From Mycobacterium szulgai (lineage in GTDB: Bacteria; Actinomycetota; Actinomycetes; Mycobacteriales; Mycobacteriaceae), in NCBI RefSeq assembly GCF_002116635.1, contig NZ_LQPW01000176.1, positions 101,766-165,765 of the forward strand: DNA of 64,000 nucleotides. The letters are read 5' to 3'. This document shows positions 57,881-64,000 of this stretch, in pieces (position 1 is the stretch's first letter; each line of letters opens with the position of its first letter). Position numbers and translations under genes: made by a program. Under the pieces are notes generated by a model. That model worked only from the letters and a program-made list of their open reading frames with translations, did not search any database and was not told the origin of the DNA.

Positions 57881-59485
57881 ATGTCGTTCGTGATCACAAA
57901 CCCGGAGGTATTAGGCTCGGCGGCAACGGATTTCGCGCGTATCGGATCGGCGATCAACGCGGCCGGAGCGGCCGCGGCTGCCCCGACCACGGGTGTGCTG
58001 GCGGCCGGCGCCGATGAGGTGTCGGCGGCCATCGCGACGTTGTTTGGGGCTCACGCCCAGGCGTATCAGGCTATGAGCGCGCAAGCCACAGCGTTTCATG
58101 ACCAGTTTGTGCAGTCGTTGACGGCGGCTGGCGGTGCGTATGCGAGCGCCGAGGCGGTGGGCCAGGAGCTGCTTGATGTCGTCAATGCGCCCACCCAGGC
58201 GTGGTTGGGGCGTCCATTGATCGGCAACGGCGCCAATGGAGCGCCGGGACAGCCGGGCAAAGCCGGCGGACTCTTTTACGGCAACGGCGGCAATGGAGGC
58301 AACGGGCTACCCGGACAGGCTGGTGGTGCCGGCGGAGCCGCCGGATTGATCGGCAACGGCGGTAACGGTGGGGTCGGCGGGCCCGGCGCCACCGGGACGG
58401 CCGGCGGACCGGGTGGCGCCGGCGGCCTGCTTCTGGGCAATGGCGGCAACGGCGGCATCGGCGGAGTCGGCACCGGCATGAACGCCGAGCCCGGCGGGTC
58501 CGGCGGAGCGGGCGGCAATGCAGTTGGCCTGTTCGGTAACGGCGGTGCCGGGGGTGCCGGCGGGACCAGCAATCTCGGCCCGCAGGGGGTCGCCGGAAAC
58601 GGCGGCGTCGGCGGGCTGATCGTCGGCAACGGCGGCCACGGCGGCAACAACCTGCTCGGTGCCGAAACGGGCAGCACCGGTGGCGACGCGCGCGGCATCG
58701 GCAACGGCGGCGACGGTGGGTTCAACGGCTTCAGCGACGGCGGCAATGGCGGCAATGGCGGGCTGATCGGTCACGGCGGTCACGGCGGCAATTCCGCCGG
58801 CAGCATCTACAACACCGGCGGAAAAGGCGGCCACGGCGGGCTGCTGTTCGGCGATGGTGGGGACGGGGGTGCCAACGAGTTCGGCCGCATTGGCAGTAAA
58901 GGCGGCGCCGGTGGCGATGCGGGGTTGTGGGGCAACGGTGGCAACGGCGGCTTCGACGCCTTTGGCAACGGCGGCAACGGCGGCAACGGCGGGATGCTGA
59001 TCGGCAACGGTGGCAACGGCGGCAACGCCGTGGAGATGAAATTCGCCGGCTACGGCAACGGCGGCAATGGTGGCAACGCCGTCGGGCTGATCGGCAATGG
59101 CGGAACCGGAGGTACCGGCGGCGTCGGCTTTGGCGCGTTCCATGGCGGCAATGGCGGGAATGGCGGCAACGCCGCTCAACTGTTCGGCAATGGCGGGGCC
59201 GGCGGCGCCGGCGGTACTGGGGGCGTGGGGGCGACCGCCGGCTACGCCGGCGGCGCCGGCGGTCATGGCGGTACCGCCGCGCTGATCGGCGACGGCGGTA
59301 CGGGTGGCGCCGCGGGCGTCAGCGCAAGTTCTACTACTGCGCCCGCTCCCGGCGGTGACGGCGGCGCCGCCCGGCTGATCGGCAACGGCGGCGACGGTGG
59401 GCCCGGTGACTCCGGTGGAGCGGGTGGCGCCGGCGGGACGGGTGGCAGCGTGTTCGGTCACAGCGGGGGACATGGGTCGCCATAG
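57881..59485 (+). CDS. PE-PGRS family protein
   Basis: This 534-residue protein begins MSFVITNPEVLGSAATDFAR. The PE domain extends to about residue 95, then AWLGRPLIGNGANGAPG, then a PGRS region rich in GGNGG units, which is more Asn-rich than the other PGRS genes here. It ends GGSVFGHSGGHGSP. The ATG at 57881 lies 10 bp after the second PPE stop. It may supply the PE partner for the PPE proteins, although PE-PGRS proteins do not always pair. Confidence 0.93.
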   Translation: MSFVITNPEVLGSAATDFARIGSAINAAGAAAAAPTTGVLAAGADEVSAAIATLFGAHAQAYQAMSAQATAFHDQFVQSLTAAGGAYASAEAVGQELLDVVNAPTQAWLGRPLIGNGANGAPGQPGKAGGLFYGNGGNGGNGLPGQAGGAGGAAGLIGNGGNGGVGGPGATGTAGGPGGAGGLLLGNGGNGGIGGVGTGMNAEPGGSGGAGGNAVGLFGNGGAGGAGGTSNLGPQGVAGNGGVGGLIVGNGGHGGNNLLGAETGSTGGDARGIGNGGDGGFNGFSDGGNGGNGGLIGHGGHGGNSAGSIYNTGGKGGHGGLLFGDGGDGGANEFGRIGSKGGAGGDAGLWGNGGNGGFDAFGNGGNGGNGGMLIGNGGNGGNAVEMKFAGYGNGGNGGNAVGLIGNGGTGGTGGVGFGAFHGGNGGNGGNAAQLFGNGGAGGAGGTGGVGATAGYAGGAGGHGGTAALIGDGGTGGAAGVSASSTTAPAPGGDGGAARLIGNGGDGGPGDSGGAGGAGGTGGSVFGHSGGHGSP

Positions 59486-59530
59486 GACCGCCGCACGGGT
59501 TCTCCATCAACGAATAGAAAGGTTGCGTCG

Positions 59531-59677
59531 ATGAGTACAAATAACAACCGGTCAGTCCGAGTATTGGCCGCGATACTGGCCGCTGCTCTGCTGTTGATGC
59601 CCACCGGCTGCGCAGCAAAGATCCCGCCGCCGCCCGTACCTGGGCAGGACGGGCTTAGACCGAACCCAATGGGCTAG
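59531..59677 (+). CDS. Very small predicted lipoprotein
   Basis: This 48-residue protein starts at the ATG 59531, with AAAGG about 9 bp upstream. It has a basic N-region (MSTNNNRSVR), a hydrophobic core VLAAILAAALLLM and the lipobox PTGC with the acylated cysteine at about residue 28. The mature part is only about 20 residues and is proline-rich (AKIPPPPVPGQDGLRPN). It lies 45 bp after the PE-PGRS gene and 28 bp before the hydrolase. The function is unknown. Confidence 0.75.
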   Translation: MSTNNNRSVRVLAAILAAALLLMPTGCAAKIPPPPVPGQDGLRPNPMG

Positions 59678-59705
59678 CCGGCCATAGCGTCTGAATCGCG
59701 GCGAA

Positions 59706-61445
59706 ATGAAAAAACAGCTCAATGGTCCGCAGACCACCGGACGTCAATACCGCAACCTCAGCGAGCCGCAATACGGGTTGCGCAGCGATATCGACATCCC
59801 GATCGAAATGCGCGACGGCACAAGGCTTTTGGCCGATGTTCATCGACCCGACCAGCAGGGCCGATTCCCGGCACTGCTGGCGGCATCGCCATACCCGCGC
59901 CAGATCCAGGACCTCGGCGCCCCGGCCGGCCTCATCGAGGCCGGCGTGACGAACTTCTGGGTGCCACGCGGCTATGTGCATGTCATCGCTAACCTGCGCG
60001 GCACCAACGGATCCGGCGGGACGTTCAACTTCTTCGACGGTCAGGAGCGCCAAGACGTCTATGACCTGGTGGAGTGGGTGGCCGCGCAGCCGTGGTGCGA
60101 CGGCAACGTAGGCATGATCGGCATCAGCTACTTCGCGATGACCCAGCTCGAAGCGGCCGTCGAGCGACCGCCGCACCTCAAGGCGATCTTCCCCCTTGCC
60201 CTGACCGCAGATCTTTACGAGTTCGCCAACCACCACGGTCTGCTGAGTGCGTCGTTCGTCACCCCATTCCTGGCGATGCTGGGCCTGGCCGCCGAGCGCA
60301 GCAATAAAATGCTGCGCGGCAAGCTGATTGGGCTGGCACGGCGGGTGCTCAACATTCCACGGATACACAAGAAGTTCGAGACCTCGAACGGCGAGGCTGC
60401 GGTCACCATGCTGCGCCAGATGCTGCGGCTACCCCACAACCCGCATCCCTGGGACGAGCTGTGGCTGGACTTCGTCGTGAACCATCCCAACCGCGACGAG
60501 TGGTGGGAGCAGCGAAACCTGTTGCCCTTGCTGAAGGAAGTCGACATTCCGGTGTATCTGGGCTGCGACTGGGAGAATGTGCCATTGCATCTGCCCTCGA
60601 CCTTTCGCACGTGGAAGGGATTGTCGGACAACGCGTGTGTGCGCATGGGCATGCTCGACAAGTTCGGACTTACCTGGCCCTGGGAAAGCATGCACATCGA
60701 AGCGCTGGCCTGGTATGACCACTGGCTCAAGGGCAAAGATACTGGGATCCTCGAGGGACCGCCGATCCGCTACTTCTTGCCCGGCGCCGACAAGTGGTGT
60801 ACCGCCGAGTCCTGGCCGCCCTCGGATGCGCCGCATCAGCAGTACGCCCTGCGGGCCGATGGAACCCTGAGCCTCGACGAAGGTCAGCCTGGCAGTCGCG
60901 AATTCGTGATGTTGGGAACCGGGTGGGGGCGCGACAAGCGCAACGTAATCGACCTGCCGCCCCTGTTGACATGGACCAGCGCACCGCTGACCGAGGACAC
61001 CGACATCGTCGGGGATATCGAGCTGCAGCTGGTGGCTTCGGCGACCGCGATCGACACCGCCTGGATGGCGACTTTGCGCGACGTGGCACCCGATGGGGAG
61101 ACCACCGACGTGACCGCCGGCTGGTTGCGGGCCAGCATGCGTGAAGTCGACGAAGCCGCCAGCCGTCCAGGCGCACCGGTATTGCCGTGCCGCTACCCGC
61201 AGGCCGCTCCGATAGGCGAAGACGTGGTGTACCGAATTCCGTTGGTACCCAACGCTAGACGCTTCAAGCAGGGTCACCGTATCCAACTGGTACTCACCAG
61301 CGATGACCAAGACCCGGCAGTGCCGGCCATCATGAGCTTCCGGCATGCCAGTGTCGGAACCAGCAGCCTAAACACGGTCCGCTCGTCCTCACGGCTCCTG
61401 ATTCCGGTCTTGCATTCTGCGGCGGTCGACGTGGCTGACGGCTGA
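59706..61445 (+). CDS. CocE/NonD family alpha/beta hydrolase
   Basis: This 579-residue hydrolase has an X-Pro dipeptidyl-peptidase/cocaine esterase layout. The N-terminal catalytic domain begins near IPIEMRDGTRLLADVHRP. The nucleophile Ser141 lies in GMIGISYFAM. A helical cap follows (residues about 170-260). The catalytic acid and histidine regions probably lie around PVYLGCDWEN and WESMHIEALAWYDHWLKG. A C-terminal jelly-roll begins near residue 400 (DIVGDIELQLVASATAIDTAW). There is no signal peptide. It would hydrolyse esters or acyl bonds. The context suggests a role tied to cell-envelope lipids, which is inference. Confidence 0.88.
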   Translation: MKKQLNGPQTTGRQYRNLSEPQYGLRSDIDIPIEMRDGTRLLADVHRPDQQGRFPALLAASPYPRQIQDLGAPAGLIEAGVTNFWVPRGYVHVIANLRGTNGSGGTFNFFDGQERQDVYDLVEWVAAQPWCDGNVGMIGISYFAMTQLEAAVERPPHLKAIFPLALTADLYEFANHHGLLSASFVTPFLAMLGLAAERSNKMLRGKLIGLARRVLNIPRIHKKFETSNGEAAVTMLRQMLRLPHNPHPWDELWLDFVVNHPNRDEWWEQRNLLPLLKEVDIPVYLGCDWENVPLHLPSTFRTWKGLSDNACVRMGMLDKFGLTWPWESMHIEALAWYDHWLKGKDTGILEGPPIRYFLPGADKWCTAESWPPSDAPHQQYALRADGTLSLDEGQPGSREFVMLGTGWGRDKRNVIDLPPLLTWTSAPLTEDTDIVGDIELQLVASATAIDTAWMATLRDVAPDGETTDVTAGWLRASMREVDEAASRPGAPVLPCRYPQAAPIGEDVVYRIPLVPNARRFKQGHRIQLVLTSDDQDPAVPAIMSFRHASVGTSSLNTVRSSSRLLIPVLHSAAVDVADG

Positions 61446-61544
61446 CCTGGAGCTCAGGGCAGTTCTGCGGAAGTCGGGACCGAAGGGTCGCCCCACCGTT
61501 ACGCTTCTCATCACCGAATCGCTGTCGGCCGAGGGAGGCAGACT

Positions 61545-62321
61545 ATGTCCTATGTGACGGTGGTGCCGGACTTTGTCGGCCAAGCGGCCGGCCAATTGGA
61601 GAACATCGGCTCGGCGTTGAATGCCGCCGGTGCGGCGGCCGCAGCGCCGACTACCGGGCTGCTGGCCGCTGGCGGTGACGAGGTATCGGCGGCGATCGCC
61701 TCGCTGTTTTCCAGTCATGCCCAGGAATTTCAGGCGATCAATGCGCAGGCGGCCGCCTTTCATTCCGAGTTCACGAACTTGCTGAACGCCGGCGCGGGTT
61801 CGTATCTGCGCACCGAAGTTGCCAACGCAGGTGCTGCTGCTGCGTCCGGCGACATATTCCAGTCCTTCGGCGGCGACTTCCTGTCTCTGCTGACCGGCGC
61901 CAATGCGCAGCAGCTTGAACTCCCGCTCGACGTGGCCGGCCCGGTGGTCGTCGCGGCGCGCGCGCTGGAACCGAGCGGGATAGCGTTTGTCAACGCGGTG
62001 CGGGCAGGGGACTCGGCGGCGGCCATGGCGGTACTCGGCAATGCCGGCCCTATCGCCGGTAACGCGTTCGTATACGGCCAAGACACGGTCTCAATACCGC
62101 TGCCGGGTTCGATATCGGGTCTGCAGGCAATCACGCTCGACATTCCCTTTGGCGGGCTGCTGGCTCCGCTACAGCAGATAACCGTGACCGTGGCGACACC
62201 CGGGAATCCGCCGATAGTCTTCCCGCTGGGGTTGGAGGTAGGCGGCCTCGTTACGAACGTGCAGGCAAATGGGCCCGAAGTGCTGCTTGCGCTGCTGCTT
62301 TTGGGTGGCGCGTTCTTGTAA
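61545..62321 (+). CDS. PE family protein with unique C-terminal domain
   Basis: This 258-residue protein has the PE domain at residues 1-95 (MSYVTVVPDFVGQAAGQLENIGSALNAAG, ending AGSYLRTEVANAG). A non-repetitive region of about 160 residues follows, with beta-strand-like segments (VSIPLPGSISGLQAITLDIP, ITVTVATPGNPPIVFPLGLEV) and a hydrophobic terminus LLALLLLGGAFL. The C-terminal domain is not one I recognise. It follows the hydrolase by 99 bp, so it may be the last gene of the operon or have its own promoter. It converges on ribH. Confidence 0.88.
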   Translation: MSYVTVVPDFVGQAAGQLENIGSALNAAGAAAAAPTTGLLAAGGDEVSAAIASLFSSHAQEFQAINAQAAAFHSEFTNLLNAGAGSYLRTEVANAGAAAASGDIFQSFGGDFLSLLTGANAQQLELPLDVAGPVVVAARALEPSGIAFVNAVRAGDSAAAMAVLGNAGPIAGNAFVYGQDTVSIPLPGSISGLQAITLDIPFGGLLAPLQQITVTVATPGNPPIVFPLGLEVGGLVTNVQANGPEVLLALLLLGGAFL

Positions 62322-62336
62322 GTCAGCCGTCAGGTT

Positions 62337-62404
62337 GCCGAGATTGCCGCCATGGTCGTGGTTGAGCCACAATAGCGACCCTCACGGCAATCTCGCTGAC
62401 GGCC
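62337..62404. repeat. Interspersed 68-bp hairpin element, copy 2
   Basis: It has GAGATTGCCG and CGGCAATCTC as outer 10-bp arms with GGTCG/CGACC inside. It is the counterpart of 49611-49679 in direct orientation. It fills the space between the PE gene and convergent ribH and ends at the ribH stop codon. Confidence 0.78.
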
Positions 62405-62880
62405 TAAGCCCGCAACTCCCGCAGAGTCAGCGCGGTGGCCAGGGCCGCCGAGGTTGCCTGGGCGCCCTTGTCCTCAGCCGACGTGGGCAGCCCCGCGCGA
62501 TTGAGCGCCTGCTCTTCGGTGTTGGTGGTCAGTACGCCGTTGCCCACCGGCGTGGACTCGTCGAGGGAGACCCGGGTCAACCCCTGGGTCACCGCGTCGC
62601 AGACGTAGTCGAAATGCGGTGTCTCGCCCCGGATCACCACGCCGAGTGCGACGACGGCGTCGTGGTTGCGGGCCAATTCCTGCACCACCACTGGAATCTC
62701 GATGGCTCCCAGCACACGCACCACGGTTGGGCTGCCGATGCCCGAGTCGGCGGCTACCTTGAGGGCACCGTCGAGCAGGGCATCGCAAATCTGGGTGTGC
62801 CAGGTGCTGGCGACAATGGCCAGCCGGACACCGGAAGCATCGAGCACCGGGAAGTCCGGCACACCGGCGCCACCGCTCAT
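62404..62880 (-). CDS. ribH: 6,7-dimethyl-8-ribityllumazine synthase RibH (Rv1416)
   Basis: This 158-residue enzyme condenses the pyrimidine intermediate with dihydroxybutanone phosphate in riboflavin synthesis. Features are VRLAIVASTWHTQICDALLDGA at the N-terminus, RVLGAIEIPVVVQELA, and the active-site loop VVIRGETPHFDYV with catalytic His89, followed by VTQGL and PVGNGVLTTNTEEQA. It normally assembles into pentamers or 60-mers. Its first codons (ATGAGCGGTGGCGCCGG) are repeated in each unit of the tandem array upstream. Confidence 0.95.
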   Translation of the reverse strand: MSGGAGVPDFPVLDASGVRLAIVASTWHTQICDALLDGALKVAADSGIGSPTVVRVLGAIEIPVVVQELARNHDAVVALGVVIRGETPHFDYVCDAVTQGLTRVSLDESTPVGNGVLTTNTEEQALNRAGLPTSAEDKGAQATSAALATALTLRELRA

Positions 62881-62884
62881 TTGC

Positions 62885-63220
62885 GCCGCTCCTCAGCATC
62901 GCTGCGCTCTGCATCGTCGCCGGCGCCACCGCTCATTTGCGCCGCTCCTCAGCATCGCTGCGCTCTGCATCGTCGCCGGCGCCACCGCTCATTTGCGCCG
63001 CTCCTCAGCATCGCTGCGCTCTGCATCGTCGCCGGCGCCACCGCTCATTTGCGCCGCTCCTCAGCATCGCTGCGCTCTGCATCGTCGCCGGCGCCACCGC
63101 TCATTTGCGCCGCTCCTCAGCATCGCTGCGCTCTGCATCGTCGCCGGCGCCACCGCTCATTTGCGCCGCTCCTCAGCATCGCTGCGCTCTGCATCGTCGC
63201 CGGCGCCACCGCTCACAGTG
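62885..63220 (-). repeat. Six 56-bp MIRU-like tandem repeats between ribA2 and ribH
   Basis: Six units start at 62885, 62941, 62997, 63053, 63109 and 63165 (plus-strand GCCGCTCCTCAGCATCGCTG) and are essentially identical. Read on the gene strand, each holds a 19-codon ORF starting ATGAGCGGTGGC or GTGAGCGGTGGC and ending AAATGA. Because the unit is 56 bp and the ORF 60 bp, each TGA overlaps the next start by four bases, down to ribH itself. Two short degenerate pieces (GCGCCACCGCTCACAGT) lie at the ribA2 end. This is the hallmark of mycobacterial interspersed repetitive units. Confidence 0.9.
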
Positions 63221-63244
63221 CGCCACCGCTCACAGTGCGCCCGC

Positions 63245-64000
63245 TCATATGGCACCGCCCAGTTCGCCCGGCATCGCCACGGCCTCGTGGAACTCGTCCA
63301 GACCAGTGAGCTCGTGGCCCATCCGGTCGCGCTTGGTCATCAGGTACCGGATGTTGTCGGCGTTGGCGCGCACCGGCAGGGCCACTCGCTCGGTGATCTG
63401 CAGGCCGTAGCCGTCCAGACCCACCCGCTTGGCCGGGTTGTTGGTCAGTAGCCGCATCGAGTGCACTCCGAGGTCGACCAGTATCTGGGCGCCGATCCCG
63501 TAGTCGCGGGCGTCGGCGGGCAGGCCCAGCTTGAGGTTGGCGTCAACAGTGTCGTCCCCGGCGTCTTGGAGCTGGTAGGCCTGCAGCTTGTGCAGCAGAC
63601 CGATGCCGCGGCCCTCATGACCGCGCATGTAGAGCACCACCCCGCGGCCCTCACGCGCCACCATCGCCATCGCGGCATCCAACTGCGGCCCGCAGTCACA
63701 GCGCCGGGACCCGAACACGTCGCCGGTCAGGCACTCCGAGTGCACCCGCACCAGCACGTCGGCGCCGTCGGAAATGTCGCCGCGCACCAGCGCCACGTGC
63801 TCGACGTCTTCGTAGATGCTGGTGTAGCCGATCGCGCGAAAGTCTCCGTGCAGCGTCGGGATGCGCGCCTCGGCGACGCGGACGATGTGCTTTTCGTGCT
63901 TGCGCCGCCAGGAGATCAAATCGGCGATGGTGATCATCGCCAGCCCGTGCTCGTCGGCAAAGACCCGCAACTCATCGGTCTGGGCCATCGACCCCTCGTC
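63245..64000 (-). CDS. ribA2: GTP cyclohydrolase II domain of RibA2 (Rv1415), cut by window edge
   Basis: The last 251 residues of the bifunctional DHBP synthase/GTP cyclohydrolase II are visible. The very first part belongs to the end of the DHBP synthase half (DELRVFADEHGLAMITIADLISWRRKHE). The cyclohydrolase has the zinc cysteines in ECLTGDVFGSRRCDCGP, GRGVVLYMRGHEGRGIGLLHKL, and the arginine/tyrosine region RDYGIGAQILVDLGV. The frame continues through the window end. Its TGA overlaps an ATG that begins the chain of mini-ORFs leading to ribH. Confidence 0.94.
   Translation of the reverse strand, partial: DEGSMAQTDELRVFADEHGLAMITIADLISWRRKHEKHIVRVAEARIPTLHGDFRAIGYTSIYEDVEHVALVRGDISDGADVLVRVHSECLTGDVFGSRRCDCGPQLDAAMAMVAREGRGVVLYMRGHEGRGIGLLHKLQAYQLQDAGDDTVDANLKLGLPADARDYGIGAQILVDLGVHSMRLLTNNPAKRVGLDGYGLQITERVALPVRANADNIRYLMTKRDRMGHELTGLDEFHEAVAMPGELGGAI

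Noticed and set aside
62885..63220. CRISPR array
   Set aside because: The repeats are head-to-tail and identical with no variable spacers and no cas genes. They are MIRU-like tandem repeats.

Overview
The window is high-GC mycobacterial DNA. It carries PE, PE-PGRS, PPE-PPW and PPE-MPTR genes, lpqH, tcrXY, arabinogalactan export genes, the proteasome activator pafE, mycobacterial tRNAs and interspersed tandem repeats. Between about 6.9 and 49.6 kb the gene order follows the M. tuberculosis Rv3783-to-Rv3752c segment (glfT1, pafE, Rv3779, Rv3778c, Rv3777, lipE, echA21, hisC2, tcrXY, lpqH, Rv3762c, Rv3761c, Rv3760, proXVWZ, Rv3755c, tyrA, tadA), with extra genes inserted. It therefore looks like a slow-growing mycobacterium outside the M. 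tuberculosis complex, for example of the M. kansasii or M. marinum type. The species cannot be fixed from the sequence alone.

Layout. (1) 1-5.9 kb, minus strand: a PE-PGRS gene heads a compact biosynthetic unit of a StlD/DarB-like ketosynthase, a discrete acyl carrier protein and a type I polyketide synthase cut by the window edge. (2) 6.1-12 kb, minus: Rv3779-like membrane protein, pafE, wzt (rfbE), glfT1, wzm (rfbD), and an added LCM-type methyltransferase in the galactan-export operon. (3) 12-21.3 kb: an aminotransferase-fold protein without its PLP lysine, a quinone reductase, a PPE-PPW protein, tRNA-Ser(UGA), a second Rv2629/Balon-like protein, lipE, echA21, hisC2, tRNA-Ser(GCU) and tRNA-Arg(ACG). 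(4) 21.3-30.3 kb: an unknown protein, two PE-PGRS genes, a phosphotransferase with a SnoaL-like partner, a SAM methyltransferase, a GH25-like lysin and small membrane proteins. (5) 30.3-35.1 kb: tcrXY, lpqH and an alkylsulfatase. (6) 35.1-41 kb: an inserted minus-strand operon of phosphotransferase, SDR, acyl-CoA dehydrogenase, TetR, quinone reductase and SbtA-like permease, with two dyads at its head. It resembles a 4-hydroxyacyl-CoA pathway. (7) 41-49.6 kb: histidine phosphatase, the Rv3761c kinase-fold protein, the proXVWZ osmoprotectant ABC importer, Rv3755c, tyrA, Rv3753c, tadA and tRNA-Ser(CGA). (8) 49.6-62.4 kb: an accessory block flanked by two copies of a 68-69 bp element. Its centre holds two nearly identical MarR genes. 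To the left is a PE-PGRS gene. To the right runs a co-directional set of PPE-MPTR, PPE-MPTR, PE-PGRS, small lipoprotein, CocE-type hydrolase and PE. (9) 62.4-64 kb: ribH and ribA2 (the Rv1416/Rv1415 equivalents), separated by six 56-bp MIRU-like repeats.

The strongest undescribed-looking system is in region 8. The same paired operator (TTAGCAAGCTAA, 7 bp, TTAGC-type half) lies about 100 bp upstream of both outward PE/PPE units, and single copies lie upstream of both marR genes. This suggests a self-regulating MarR switch over a surface-protein, lipoprotein and hydrolase locus. Other leads are the MIRU start/stop cascade between ribA2 and ribH, the DarB-ACP-PKS unit, the lva-like operon and the second Balon-type protein.
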